From NCBI GenBank assembly GCA_027574665.1, contig CM050690.1, positions 66,187,905 to 66,251,904 of the forward strand: a stretch of DNA of 64,000 bases. The letters run 5' to 3'. The translations under genes and the position numbers were made by a program. Position 1 is the first letter of the stretch. Each line of letters opens with the position of its first letter. Positions 1-15,559 of this stretch are shown in pieces. This DNA is from Rhynochetos jubatus. Taxonomy: Eukaryota; Chordata; Aves; Eurypygiformes; Rhynochetidae. The notes under the pieces are model-generated. The model was not told where the DNA came from and ran no database searches. It saw nothing but the letters and a program-made list of their open reading frames with translations.

Positions 1-4400
<4,400 letters not shown>

Positions 4401-4450
4401 TCTCCCTGCGACGTGCGGGCTGGCTCCTTTCATCCTTCCCCTGCTCCTAA

Positions 4451-7400
4451 TGCTTGCGGTGCCCGCTGCCACAGACGGGTCCACCCCTCCACCCCCGTTC
4501 TGACATTATCTACTTCATGCTTTTCCTTCTAGAAGGTGCTGGGCATTGCGTCTGTTTTCATGCCTGTGTAACGCCAATCTCCTCCCTGTGCCCGTGATGG
4601 TTACTCTCCTAGAATAACGCTGCATTTGAGTGTTTGTAAACCCTGTTCCTCAGCCTGGGTTCATCAAGGCAGAGGCCATTCGCACAGGTGTACCAGTGTG
4701 TTCCGGTTCGCTCCGCCTGAGGACCCTGGTGGGACCAACCCTCTCTTGGCTGGGACTCACACGTCCAACAGCCGTGCTCACCATGCAGAAAGCTAAGTGG
4801 CCTTTGCAGGCTCTGGACCTGTGTTGCACAGCACGGAGCAGGTTTATGGGAGAAGCAGCCTGGCGTTCCCCTCAGTGCCACACGTGCTCACCAAGTGACA
4901 CAAGACAGAAGCTGTGTTGCTCCGTGGTCCTGCCCGTGTCGTCACCGCAACCGAACCTGATGGCACTCGTGGTGTCAGTAGAAACACTACTGACCTTGCT
5001 ACCTCATGCTGTATTTTAATGTCTTTTAAACCAGTTTTCCTCTGGAATATCCTCAATAAACGATTCCCTTTGTTCTTGCTTCTGTAAGACTATGTTAATA
5101 ATTAATTTATCCTTCTTTATTGAAGATAAATTATGTTAAGGCTCTCATGTTAGTAATTCCTAGAGCCAAGACTTTGCCAAGGCAGTGTTTTTCATATATG
5201 TAAATTTTATTCGCCCTTATGATATCTCTTCACTACTCTGGAGCTGTTAATTTGAAAGGAAATTTTTGATCCCTGTTAAAATTGAGACTCTGGTAATCAG
5301 TGCAAGTGAATGATATAATTGAAATTACTCCATCTGGTGGTGATAGATGGTCTCAGGGAGGTGACGATTCAAAAGGCACTGCTGAAGCGCAGCTTGTGCT
5401 TCCCAGCAGACTCAATTCACAGCTGAAAATCAGAAAATGATCAAACAGCTATAAAGGGTGGCAGAGGGACCTGCAGAAATTTGCTCCAGTTTATCTGTAA
5501 AATTTGAACAGTGAGTCAGTTTTCTCAGAAAAGAAAGGGGGGTGGAGGGGCAAACCCATATCACTGTGGCTGAACTAGCAAACCCAGAATCTAATTCAAA
5601 CGAAAGGAACAAAACAGATTCAGGGGAAGAGGGAATCTGGATTTGGGGAGGGCAGAGTTTGTTCTGAACTACAAAGAAAGCTTATAAATTTATCACACGA
5701 TGAACCTGGCAATGTACCTGCAGCAAAAGAGAATAGAGCCAAAATTAAAGGAGGAAAAAAAAAAGAGAAGTCACCGTGGGCTATTGAATGTAAAAGAAAT
5801 AAATACTTTAGTTTGAGATTTATCATAGTCTGCCATCAATACATCAGAAAGATTTCAGAAATACTAGGCCAACTGATGATTACAAACTTGCAAAATGTTT
5901 TAATAGGCTGAAATACTGACATGAAAATGAGCCACAGAAAGATTGTTCCAAGATAGAAGCTGTAGGAAGTGCTGTCCCAGCTGTCAGCCTAGGATTAACT
6001 GGGCTGGAGGTATGATCTCATATTCCCCCATGTGAGATTTCAAAGACAAATTATGCTGAAAACCACATCACTGACTTGTATCAAGAACCCACTGAAGCAG
6101 TTCAAGAATTGCAGTTCAAGGAACTCTCTAAGGTTTGGTTACATTTCCTGGATCAAACAGCAGACCTTCAAAAAACAAACTTTGCATCAGAGAAAAAGTA
6201 TTTTAGAATGCCAAAATAGCATTGGCATTGCTTTCTCCACTCCTTTTTGTGTAACTGCATAATGGGAAACAAACCTAAACCTGGTTTTAGTTGTAGCTGA
6301 AGAACTTCTGTTGAGAAATGTAGCAGATCCAAAGCCTGTAGCACTGAAATGGAGCCTGAGCACAGTAGGCATCTCTTCAGTCCTGAAGAGGGTGAAAGTT
6401 AGGATCTCAAAACTGTCAAAGAGTATGGACCGCGAAAGCATCAGCTGCACAGAAGCAGCATAGGTGTGTAAAAAGACCACTGAAATGGTTACCTGGGAAA
6501 ATTGACTCCTAAATTATGTGGAAGTTTAAAGGCAGAAGAGTGTCAACGTTCACTGTCAAAGTGCCAGTGGAAAAGCTTTCCTGAAAGACATCGCCAATGC
6601 TGTCTAAGTAATAACAGGGTACATTGAGAAGGGGTGTTAAGTTAGTATCGTATTCAGGAAACGGATCCCAGGTCATAAACATAAGCGATCAGGCTAAAGT
6701 GAAGAGATACTTGTCCTGATTGCCAGTGATCACAAAGAACACACGTTCAGTGTATTTTCAGGTAGCGAAGGAAATCTGTCTGATATTCAAATGTCCCTGG
6801 GAAATGTTTGTTCAAGGGAAGGCCATATTCAGCACCCAAGAAAGCAGAAGTGTATGACATTGAATGGGAGTGCAGGAAGATGGAACTGAAGTGCAGTGCT
6901 TATTTTCATCTCATATATTACAGTGCTCTACCACGCGCCAGTGGGTTGTATGGAGTCATCCGTAATAGACTTCAGTGTCAAAGGAGAGTGTACTCCTCAA
7001 CAGGCCTGCAGCTCTTGAACTCAGCAGCCGCAAAATACCTGGGCTTCAAGCCACACCACAAGCCTTTCATGAGCTGCGGGATGCGGCGCTCTGTTTATAA
7101 CTCCCAGCAGAGGCCGACTAGAGAGTAGTCGGAGAATTGCTACGTGGAGAATCCCCTGTCTTCACTGAACATGGTTCAAACAGGCTTTCCCAAATACTTG
7201 GGGGTTCATGTTTATCAGACTGCTGAAGGGTTGCCTAGAAGGGCTTTTTGTGTCAGTTTACAATGAAGGTCTTGCTAGAGAATAGGTAAAAGTCAGAAGT
7301 GACCATATTCCTCACTGGCAGCATGTGAAAAAGACAGAGGCTTACCTTTACTCGCAGATGTCAGACAGAGACTCAACCAGATTATTCCCATAGACATCCT

Positions 7401-10400
7401 ACAGACAGAATTCAAGACAACTTGATCACTTAAGCCATAATCACAGAAATGTTCTGACCCCTGCTTAAAACAATTGGTTACAGGACAGAAATGTTGTTAA
7501 GATGCGACCCAAAATCAGCACAGTCCCACCCAAGGATGGCACACTTACCCAGGATGACTCATGACTAAAATTGCCCCACTTTAGATGCGTAGCTGTCAGT
7601 GTGTCTCCTTTGACTAATGTCCTGGCAGCTGTGAAGGTGCAATTCATTCTGGATTTTGCCTTTGGCTTTCTAGGCCTCCTGGTCCAGCTTGGTACCTGGC
7701 AGGATCTAAGTGGTGAGCACAGGTGGTCAGAGGTGGGGAGGCTGGACAGGGCAAAGGCCTTCCTCCTTCTGCAGCAGCTAGCTGTTCTTGCTGCTCAAGC
7801 CCTGGCAGGAATCCACCACCCACTTAGTTTTAAATGGAAAAATCAATCTTCTTTATCTTTGATCACAGTGTAGCTTATCCCCAAGGATTTCTAAGTGAAC
7901 AAAGTGCATACGTGCCAATATTCACTGCATTTATGAATGGGTTCATACTCCTTAGGGGCTTACTTGCATCGCTACAGAATTAAATGTAAAATATCTCAAA
8001 TATCTGAGATTAATAACGGGATCTCTCTCCTAATTTGCCAGAGCTAGTCTACAATGAAGAATTCAGGGCTTATGTGGAGAATGTTAGAAAGGTTTTCAAA
8101 AGTCAGTGGAGCCACGAAATCAAAGGTAACCTAAACAAACATGATTTGTTTATGTGATGAGTGCCCTGCTAGATCAGGTCTGATGGCCAGTGCTCCATAT
8201 TGAAAATCAGGTATCCATCCATCCACCAGTGTCGGGAATAGACACTGGCTTAAAAGAGTAGAAATAGTAAGCTAAAATGAAAACTGGAAAAGCAGATTTA
8301 GGTATCTCATGCTGTTCTGGACCATTTTATAATATTAATTATCCTGAGCTGAATGAAAAAAAGGTGGAGAGGATGGCAAAGATGGCCAGGAATACAGGAT
8401 TATTCTGTGCTAATCCGGTAATTCTGAAGTAGAACCCTTTATGCTGAAAAAGAGCTGACCAATGGAGGGGAAAAAAAAAGATCTACAAAGTCAAGAATGG
8501 CAGGGAGAGAGTGGTTAACAACAGTTGTTGCTTGCCTCTCCTATTACAAAACCAAGAGTGCATTGGATTGAATGAGCAGCTTAAAGCAAACAAAAATAAG
8601 CGCTTCACATCATGTGGTTAGAGCTGGGGAATAATTCACCGCAGAGTATGTTCAGAGGTGTAAATGTACATGATTTCCAAAAGTGACTGGGCAAATTCAC
8701 AGAAGAAATTCCATCACAGGCTATTAAATATAGATGTTATCTCTGGCTTAAAAAAAAAAAAAAAACCAAAAAAAACCAAACCCACAACACTTGAAACCTA
8801 GATTTCTGACAGCTAGGAGTCAATTTTACACACTTGTCCTGTTCCTATATTCTTCCCTAATCATCTAGTATTGGCTGATGCTGAAGGCAGCTTATGCTGT
8901 TAGATTGGTCTTGGTCTAACCTGGTATAAACTCTCCCTGTGTTCTGTTAGATGAGAAGTGCATAAAGGTACTGAGAATATTTAATCACATTTTACAGAAA
9001 CTAAAGACACAAAAGAGCCTAGTTCCTTTAAGGGAAGTGACTTTCACTTGTCACAGCAAATGTATCTGCCCTGCAAGAATTATAGAACAAAGGGGGAAAA
9101 GAAAATAAAGAAATTAAAAAAAAAAACAAACAAACAAACAAACCAACTATGAACTTGGTCAAGAATTAAAAAACAAGGTTTGACAAGGTGAGAGAGTAGG
9201 ATCAGCTCCAAGGGTGACAAACTCTTTCAGCAGCAGGCATGGCAGGAAGCCCCAGATTTTCCTTCAGCCTTCTTCAGCTTTTCAAGTGACTGCTGCAACC
9301 CCTCACCAATGTGTTGCTCTTTAGCCTGGTCACACAAACCCTGTTTGTAATCCCAACCTCTGCAAGAAGCTTAAGGGAAGTGTTACCTTCTCTTAAAACT
9401 ACACAACAAGGAAAGAGGGGGATAAACCCACAAAAAGAGTTGAGCTAAAATAGTGGTCACTGTGATGATGGGTGACAGAGGCCACAGTTATCAGTGCTAT
9501 GGAAAACACCGCCCCATTGCACAGCCAGTGCTGGAGGATTTTTTCTTTCCATGACACAAGTAGCTCAGAATACAGTCCAACATTCAGCCAAAAGAACTAC
9601 ATTGACAGAAAGTGCAAAGTATTCAGGAAGTGGTTTTATTTCAATAACAGGTAAGTCCAGTTCTACAGGTAAGACCCAGATTTGAGTGTAAGAGACCATG
9701 CCAAAAGAAGTGCGGCCTTTGGTGTTGGAGTCTTGCAAGGTGCAGCAAGCCCAGGGCAGGCTCTTCAGCTCCAGCACATGCAGCTGGTGGCCAGGCTTTA
9801 CCTTGCTTTTCACAGGTTGCACCTAGTCAAACATGCAAGAAATCACCCAGGGATTCACACTGCCACCAGGCACCTGACCCATGTGGAGCTGGAGGAGGCG
9901 TTGGCATTCTCCGGCGTGGTCAGGGTCAGCTTTGGAAAACCCAGAGCACCTCAGCCTATGTGCCAGTGTGGCTTCACGGAAGTGCCCCAACATGTGCCCA
10001 GGGCACTCTCTGATTTTGAATGAAGTGCTAGGGAGGGTCAGTAGGCTCATCTATTCCCTGTCCCAAAGTGGGCTACTGGGTGCTTTGCTCAGGCACGGGC
10101 TCCCCAGCTGTCGAAAGGGTGTGTGGTCCAAGACACTGTCTGGTTCTCAAGGGGCACTGTCCCCCAGAACCCATCAATGGGAGGTGATGGTGGGTCCACC
10201 CACTCTGGCCCCTGCCCAGTGTCCCTGAAGGCACCACCTGAGCCAGGATATGCACCGCCCTGACAAAATGTGGGGTGTTGTGTATGTGCATGCAGGAATC
10301 CCGTGTATAACACATAATTAAAATTTATAATGAATATTAATAAGCCCAAGCAATAAAAAAAATAAATAAACACTAGCTGCATACCTGTATTTCACATTTC

Positions 10401-10430
10401 GCTTCTGTACTGCTCTTGTTTTAGGCACAC
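4451..10430. other. BTF3-FOXD1 intergenic region, no gene recognised
   Basis: About 6 kb of ordinary AT-leaning DNA. It has short homopolymer and AAAC-type tracts (8750-8780, 9117-9145), an AATAAA at 5055-5060 on the plus strand, and a 7-base-arm hairpin at 7114-7132. The open frames of 60-130 codons in it show no family signature. A somewhat GC-richer patch at 9680-10260 is open on the minus strand over long stretches, but those translations match no family I recognise. Confidence 0.6.
9117..9145. repeat. A-rich tract with AAAC repeat
   Basis: A run of A is followed by about five units of CAAA/AAAC ending in AACCAAC. A simple repeat, possibly the tail of an old retroposon, though no retroposon body could be recognised beside it. 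Confidence 0.6.
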
Positions 10431-10436
10431 ATCATA

Positions 10437-11300
10437 TTACGTCATTCACAACCGGCAGGAAACTACGGACGACAGCCTCCGAGATCCTGGGTCTGCTGGC
10501 CCATGAGAGGGGCAGCCCCGCTCCCTCGAGGAGGACCGCGGGGCGGCAGAGCCCCGGGAAGGGGGTGGGAAGGTGGTCGGGGAAGTTCCAGCCTTTCCTT
10601 GAAGGGGATGGGAAGGTGATAACCCCCCAAAACACTGCTTTTCCTTAGGGTGTCGGAGTCCCGCTCAGGTAGGGGGATCCTGCCCTCCCCAGAGGCTGCT
10701 TTGGGCGGGGGACACGATGTCCCGACACTCCTTGCCGGTAGGTGGCATCCCCCGTCCGCGCAGAGCACCGCCGGGAGCGGAGAGGAGCGGGGCCGGCCGC
10801 GAAGCAGGGGACAGGGCCCTCCGGGGCCGGCGGGGTCCTACCTGGGGAAACGCCGCTCATAACTGTGCCGCCTCTGCTCGCCTTCCTCCTTTTCTTTCTT
10901 GCCCTTCTGGAGAAGGCACCTGCTGCACGACCTCTTGGAGCTGCAATCACGGCAGATCTTTGTTGTCCGCATTGAGGGCTGGCTCAGCCGCTCCCCGGAA
11001 AGCAAACCCCTCACCCTTCGAGACGGACGAGGGTTTGCAATACCGTCCAAGCCTGCCAGGGGTGTCCCCAGCCCCACCACACACATCCCGAGGCCACCCC
11101 GGCCGGCCACGTCCAGGAGGACCCGCACCCAGCCGGGGGCCTCCCGGCACGCCGGGTCCGCCGTGCTCCCGGGGACCCGGTGCTGCCCAAGAGCCGCCTA
11201 CGTCAGTGCGTCTCCTGCGAGGATGCTCGCCCGAGATCGCGGGCAGACCCGGCTCTTCTGGTTCTATGTTGTTGCAGCGCTTTTCCACACAAATTTTTAA
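10437..11300. promoter_or_regulatory. CpG island upstream of FOXD1
   Basis: GC- and CpG-dense block between AT-rich flanks, about 2 kb before the FOXD1 promoter. A TTACGTCA ATF/CREB-type site (10437-10444) lies at its left edge. Both strands carry plausible splice donors (for example CTCAG then GTAGGG near 10667, plus strand). It could be the promoter of a non-coding transcript, as developmental transcription-factor genes often have; no transcript is proven here. Confidence 0.5.
10838..10972 (-). CDS. Small cysteine-rich reading frame, unrecognised
   Basis: A 44-codon frame from an ATG at 10972 to a TAG at 10838, inside the CpG island. The peptide has a CX2CX5CX2C pattern at residues 7-19 (spacing of a small zinc knuckle) followed by a very basic and acidic tail rich in K, E and R. 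The local composition is less GC-biased than the surrounding island. The stop codon overlaps a good splice-donor string (CCCAG then GTAGGA), so the frame could also be an exon end. I know no family it belongs to. The frame may well be chance; low confidence. Confidence 0.15.
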   Translation of the reverse strand: MRTTKICRDCSSKRSCSRCLLQKGKKEKEEGEQRRHSYERRFPR

Positions 11301-11329
11301 ACGCCGTCGTTCTTCCTGCTGAAGAGCGT

Positions 11330-12480
11330 GGACTTTGGTTTTAAGATGGTTTTAAATGTTCGGGTACATCAGAAAGTATCAGGGGAAGAGCAAGAATAAA
11401 AGGAACAAAAAAGAAGTAAAAAGGAAAAATATTCTTTTTAAAGAGGAGAAACCTCTCGGAGAGGAAGTGTCCTCCTTCTGCCTTTCTTTTAGTAACTTGC
11501 GGTAAGACCCCAAAACTAATTGAAAGAGGCGTTTCACTTCCTACAGACTGTAAATCTAGAGTGACGCTATCAATCTTTCAACAGGAAAAAATAGTAGTCA
11601 ATTACTGAGTTTGTGGGTTCTTTTTTCTTCTCCCCTCCCCCCTTTCTCTTTTTGGAACTTTTGGTGGTATTCTCCTGCAGGCGCCTTAACAGTGAACAAA
11701 ATGTAAATAGGATTATTTGGAAATAGTAGAAAGGATTATGCTGTAAATCCATGGAACTGTTTTTGAAACATGGTGGTTTGAAGCATTGGATTAGGACATT
11801 ATATCGAAAACCCATTTCAAGGGAACGGGGTGTGTGAGTTGTTTCAGAAGTGAGATTTGAGCAGTAAGGACTTCTGCCGGAACACGAAATGCTCTCCTAC
11901 TCCTCTCATCCCAACTGGATCCTGATCGTGAGTTATTCCTGCGGGAACTGGGAGTGATAGCAATTTTCAAAGCTTTTCTTTTTAACCACTGTGACTGTAT
12001 TTACGTCCAAGTTCGTTGTTTGGTTGGTTGTTTTTTTCCCCGCCAGCCCTCGTATAAAGTGTGTCCCCGCTCTTCCTCGCTGTTCCCGCCTGTAGCACCT
12101 GAAACTGGGGGCGGTGGGACTTAATTAGGAAGCAATCCTTTGTGTCGCATTCTCGGGAGTGTTGCTCCTACGCTGCGAGCAGAACTCGCATTTTAAAGGC
12201 CGGCGAATTGTTTTCCTTTGCATACAAGAAGTAACTATAATTCTGCGTTTCCCTTAATGAAGGGACCTGCCTCTCTCCCGTTAAAAACAATAGCCCTACA
12301 AATAAACCGTGACATTGCCCGTGTGCTTTGGAGGCGGTTCTTTGAGACCTTGCGAGGACGACGTCGAGAGATACTTAATTCTTAAATGAATTAAAATCTG
12401 GAGGGCGAAGAGGAAGGAGAGGAGAGACAAGTCTCTAAACCTCCCTGTGAACAGAAGTCTGAAGTTTATTAGCTCACCAC
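11330..12480. other. FOXD1 upstream region, AT-richer, candidate proximal regulatory DNA
   Basis: Between two CpG islands. It contains TTAATTAGG (homeodomain type) at about 12121, a nearby CCTTTGTG (SOX/TCF-like) and TTTGCATA at about 12217. No coding frame of note. Distance to the promoter suits proximal control, but this is inference from motifs. Confidence 0.35.
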
Positions 12481-12798
12481 CTCCTTCTCCGGCCTGATTT
12501 CCCCCCAACCCCCCACCCCGCCTCCCTCCTTCCCACGGGAAGCAGGACTCTGTCCCTGGGGAAGACGCAGAGCTCCCGGCACCCTCCGGACGGCTCCTCG
12601 GAAGATGCTCCAGCACTTTGGGGCAGACCAAACTCTCCCCCTACGCGCCCCCACCCCCCAACCCGGGGGGTGGGAGGTGTGTCTTTGTTTTCCCCCTTTT
12701 CCACTACAGACGGCTCCGCTCGCCCCACGGCCCCACAGAGCCCCTCCTGGCGAGGCCCGCCGCGCTCTGACGCCGGGAGCCATGTGATGGCCCCCTCG

Positions 12799-12806
12799 CT
12801 ATAAGG
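12799..12806 (+). promoter_or_regulatory. FOXD1: FOXD1 TATA-like box
   Basis: CTATAAGG flanked by GC-rich DNA, on the gene's strand. A start about 25-30 bases downstream would give a 5' leader near 520 bases. It is the only TATA-like string between the upstream AT-rich DNA and the coding region within the island. The true start could be dispersed, as in many CpG islands. Confidence 0.45.
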
Positions 12807-13330
12807 CGGGGAGGAAGGCCGTCCTCTCTGGGACTCGGCCCCAGCCTTTTCACCGTCTTTCCGAAGGCCCGGCAAGCCGCCCCCTCCGCCCTCCCTCCTC
12901 GCCAGCCTCCTCCCCTCTCCTCCTCCCAGGACTAGGAGCGCTCCCTCCTGCCCCGCATCCATTAATGTCTGGGGGCTGAGGTGAGGAGAAAGAAGGGGGA
13001 ACCGACTTCCAGGCGCGGCTGCACACCCCCTCCCTCCCCTCCCCCCAAACCCCGACCCCAGCCAAAAAAAACCCCCAACCCCAAAGACCCCAAAAAGAGG
13101 GGAGGGGGGAAGAGAAATCCAAAAATCAGCAAAAAATACCCCGAAACAAAACGCAAAGCAGCGGGAGCGCTCCCGCGGCGGCGGCGGCGCTGGGGACCGG
13201 CGCGGCTCGGAGCGGCCCGCCTGCCCGCGGCGGCGGCGGCGGGGCGGCTCTCCGCGGAGCAGCGCGGGGGCCTGGCGGCGGCGGCGGGGAGGGCGCCCGC
13301 CCGCCCGCCGCGCCGCGCCAGCCGCCGCCG

Positions 13331-13357
13331 ATGCGCTGCCCCGCCGCCGCGCCATGA
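13331..13357 (+). CDS. uORF overlapping the FOXD1 start codon
   Basis: An ATG at 13331 opens an eight-codon frame (M R C P A A A P) whose TGA shares ATGA with the FOXD1 initiator: the main ATG is 13354-13356 and the uORF stop 13355-13357. The two frames differ by one base. Such a termination-reinitiation arrangement would reduce or couple FOXD1 translation. The uORF start has a G at -3 (GCCGATG). It is visible directly; use by ribosomes is inference. Confidence 0.5.
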   Translation: MRCPAAAP

Positions 13358-14625
13358 CCCTGAGCTCGGAGATGTCCGAGGCGTCGGCGCTGGCTGAGGA
13401 GACCGACATCGATGTGGTGGGCGAGGAGGACGACGAGGAGGACGACGAGGAGCCGCAGCCCCTCCGCCGCCGCCGCTCCTACGCCGAAGACGAGGAGGAG
13501 GAGGAGGAGGAAGAGGACGAGGAGGATGTGGGCGACCTGCAGGACGACGCTCTGCTGCCGCGTTCGCCCGTGCGCGGCGGAGGAGGCGGCGGCGGCGGCG
13601 GGGCGGGCGGCGGGGACGGTGCCGGCGGCTCTCGGCCCCCCTCGCGGGGCGGCCCGCAGAAGGCGGCGGCGGCAGGCGGCGGCAGCGGGGCGGGCGGCGG
13701 CGGCGGCGGGGCGGGCGGCGGCAGCAAGAACAGCCTGGTGAAGCCGCCCTACTCCTACATCGCCCTCATCACCATGGCCATCCTGCAGAGCCCCAAGAAG
13801 CGGCTGACGCTGAGCGAGATCTGCGAGTTCATCAGCGGGCGCTTCCCCTACTACCGGGAGAAGTTCCCCGCCTGGCAGAACAGCATCCGCCACAACCTCT
13901 CCCTCAACGACTGCTTCGTCAAGATCCCCCGGGAGCCCGGCAACCCGGGCAAGGGCAACTACTGGACGCTGGACCCCGAGTCCGCCGACATGTTCGACAA
14001 CGGGAGCTTCCTGCGCCGCCGAAAGCGCTTCAAGCGGCAGCAGCTCCCGGCGCCCGAGCTGCTGCTGCGCGCCGTGGACCCCGCCGCCTTCCTCCCGCAG
14101 CCCCCGCCCCAGCCCCCGCAGCAGCCGCCCTGCGCCTACGGACCCTACGGCTGCGGCTACGGCCTCCAGCTCCAGCCCTACCACCCCCACTCCGCCCTCT
14201 TCGCCTTCCACCACCCCTCCCCGCCGCCCCGCCAGCCCCCCGCCGCCGCCGGCAGCGCCCCCGGCGCGGCGCTGCCCCCCGCCGCTGCCGCGCCGCCGGG
14301 CCCCTTGCTGCCGGCGGCGGAGCTGGCACGGACGCCCTTCGGCTACGCGCACCCGCTGGGCCCGGCGCTGGCGGCCTCGCTCCACGCCGCCAAGCCCGGC
14401 AGCGGCGCGGCGCTGGCCCGCTCGCCCTTCTCCATCGAGAGCATCATCGGGGGCGGCCCCGGCGCCGGCCCGGGCCCGGGCCCCGGCGCGGCCAACAGCT
14501 GCGCCTCGCAGTCGGCCGCGGCGCCGGGGCTGGCCCGCTCGCTGGGCAGCGCCGGGGGCGGGCTGCCCCCCGCTGCCGCCCTGCCCGCCACCCCCGGTTT
14601 CGCGGCCCGGATCTCTAACTGTTAA
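13354..14625 (+). CDS. FOXD1: FOXD1 forkhead transcription factor (chick CBF-2/BF-2)
   Basis: Intronless, 423 residues, complete. Nuclear DNA-binding protein, mostly a repressor, known to specify temporal retina, parts of the diencephalon and kidney stroma. The N-terminus [20 protein letters not shown] and the DIDVVGE motif (18-24) are FOXD1-like. Acidic runs lie at 24-33 and 45-61, a glycine-rich linker at 75-124. The forkhead domain is about 130-229; recognition helix [10 protein letters not shown] is at 176-185, and the basic wing RRRKRFKRQ ends at 229. A tyrosine/glycine segment (260-278) follows. FSIESIIGG (359-367) resembles the Groucho-binding Eh1 motif, and the protein ends ARISNC as in mammals. 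It is shorter than human FOXD1 (465) mainly because long alanine runs are missing. The start has G at -3 and matches the family N-terminus. FOXD2 is ruled out by the N-terminus and by BTF3 next door. Confidence 0.97.
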   Translation: MTLSSEMSEASALAEETDIDVVGEEDDEEDDEEPQPLRRRRSYAEDEEEEEEEEDEEDVGDLQDDALLPRSPVRGGGGGGGGGAGGGDGAGGSRPPSRGGPQKAAAAGGGSGAGGGGGGAGGGSKNSLVKPPYSYIALITMAILQSPKKRLTLSEICEFISGRFPYYREKFPAWQNSIRHNLSLNDCFVKIPREPGNPGKGNYWTLDPESADMFDNGSFLRRRKRFKRQQLPAPELLLRAVDPAAFLPQPPPQPPQQPPCAYGPYGCGYGLQLQPYHPHSALFAFHHPSPPPRQPPAAAGSAPGAALPPAAAAPPGPLLPAAELARTPFGYAHPLGPALAASLHAAKPGSGAALARSPFSIESIIGGGPGAGPGPGPGAANSCASQSAAAPGLARSLGSAGGGLPPAAALPATPGFAARISNC

Positions 14626-15243
14626 GGGTTTGGGAGTCTTTTCGAAGGTAGGATCTGCGGTGCCTCCTTTCTCTGCCGCTCGGACTCTCGGCGGACGCCG
14701 CCCGAAGGGCTGTGAGCTTTGCGTGGGGATTAAACGACGGGACTCGGTGAGCGTCCGCCGCGGCCGGCGGGCCTCCCGGGACCTGTTTTTATGCAAAGCC
14801 AGGTCTAGATGCTGCACGGGCAGGCGATCACGCTATTGGAAAGTTACTCGTTATTCCTTAAAAAGAGAAAAAAATGGTGATAAATAACGTCTCTAAACTG
14901 TTAAAGTTCAGAGATTCTCAGGTCTAGGAGCTTGAAAACAGTAATGTACAGGAAGAAAAAAGGCTTGAGGGAGGACAGCGAAGCAATACTTTTTCATTTT
15001 AGTACACTTGTCTCATGTACTTTTATAAAGAAAAGATTAACATGTTTACACAGAAGAAAGTCAAGATTATCATTTCTTATTTTAACCTGTGTTTTGTATT
15101 ATAATAGACTTACGGAGTTTTTTATTTTGTACTTTATGCGTATTCTTTACCAGGAATATTGTTAAAAATTACTGGCAAGTATTATTGTACCGTTTTAATG
15201 TAAAATTTTTACACATTTTCAAAAATAAAATTTTTAATTTTCA
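14626..15243 (+). other. FOXD1: FOXD1 3' untranslated region
   Basis: Composition falls from GC-rich to AT-rich within 250 bases of the stop. The region is about 615 bases if it ends at the poly(A) signal at 15224-15229. It contains no long frame or repeat. Its last 150 bases are strongly AT-rich, as expected of a regulated 3' end. Confidence 0.65.
15224..15229 (+). terminator. FOXD1: FOXD1 poly(A) signal AATAAA
   Basis: Canonical hexamer 600 bases after the stop codon. A genomic run of 17 A begins 13 bases later at 15243, right where cleavage would be expected. No earlier AATAAA was found in the 3' region. Confidence 0.7.
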
Positions 15244-15259
15244 AAAAAAAAAAAAAAAA
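15243..15259. repeat. Genomic A17 tract at the FOXD1 cleavage position
   Basis: Seventeen A in a row in the chromosome, immediately downstream of the poly(A) signal. It could trap oligo-dT primers, so cDNA 3' ends mapped here need care. Confidence 0.85.
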
Positions 15260-15494
15260 GGCAAAATCTAAACCAAACCCAAAGACCAAAGGAGCCCAGC
15301 CGAACAGTTGGCTTCGGACCCTTCCCTCCTTAATTCTTCTCTCTTCTTTGGGACATTGATTTTTTTTTCTTCGGGATAAATAGCACAATAGCCAAGGAAT
15401 CTTAGATCTTGAAATTTATGTCTGGATTTGACCGCGAAGAAAATCAGAATATGATCTTTGCAGTCAAACCATTGTTAACCCTAGCAGAGAATGC

Positions 15495-15512
15495 AACACA
15501 CACACACATACC

Positions 15513-15545
<33 letters not shown>

Positions 15546-15552
15546 AAAAAAG
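15495..15552. repeat. CA repeat followed by A23 and A12 tracts
   Basis: A short run of CA units, then CATACC, then 23 A from 15513 to 15535, a GAAG interruption and 12 more A. A compound low-complexity tract, length-variable in all likelihood. Confidence 0.8.
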
Positions 15553-15559
15553 GCAAGGA

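Larger units (their letters stand above)
12480..14800. promoter_or_regulatory. FOXD1: CpG island covering FOXD1
   Basis: Continuous GC-rich sequence from the promoter through the whole coding region. The leader part at 13020-13145 is strand-asymmetric: C- and A-rich on the plus strand, with many runs of three or more C. CpG density is highest from 13160 to 14600. Confidence 0.8.

Noticed and set aside
9565..10050. Processed pseudogene on the minus strand at 9.6-10.0 kb
   Set aside because: Two long frames sit end to end, but the translation matches no protein I recognise, and no poly(A) tail or target-site duplication is visible.
12474..13409. A 311-codon minus-strand frame over the FOXD1 leader
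   Set aside because: Same composition effect; low-complexity G/R/P sequence without family features.
13354..14625. FOXD2 or FOXD3 instead of FOXD1
   Set aside because: The forkhead domain is nearly identical among them, but the N-terminus, the end ARISNC and the BTF3 neighbour fit FOXD1.
13126..14817. A 563-codon open frame on the minus strand across FOXD1
   Set aside because: It mirrors the FOXD1 coding strand in very GC-rich DNA, is made of A/G/R/P runs, and has no domain. Stops are rare in such composition.
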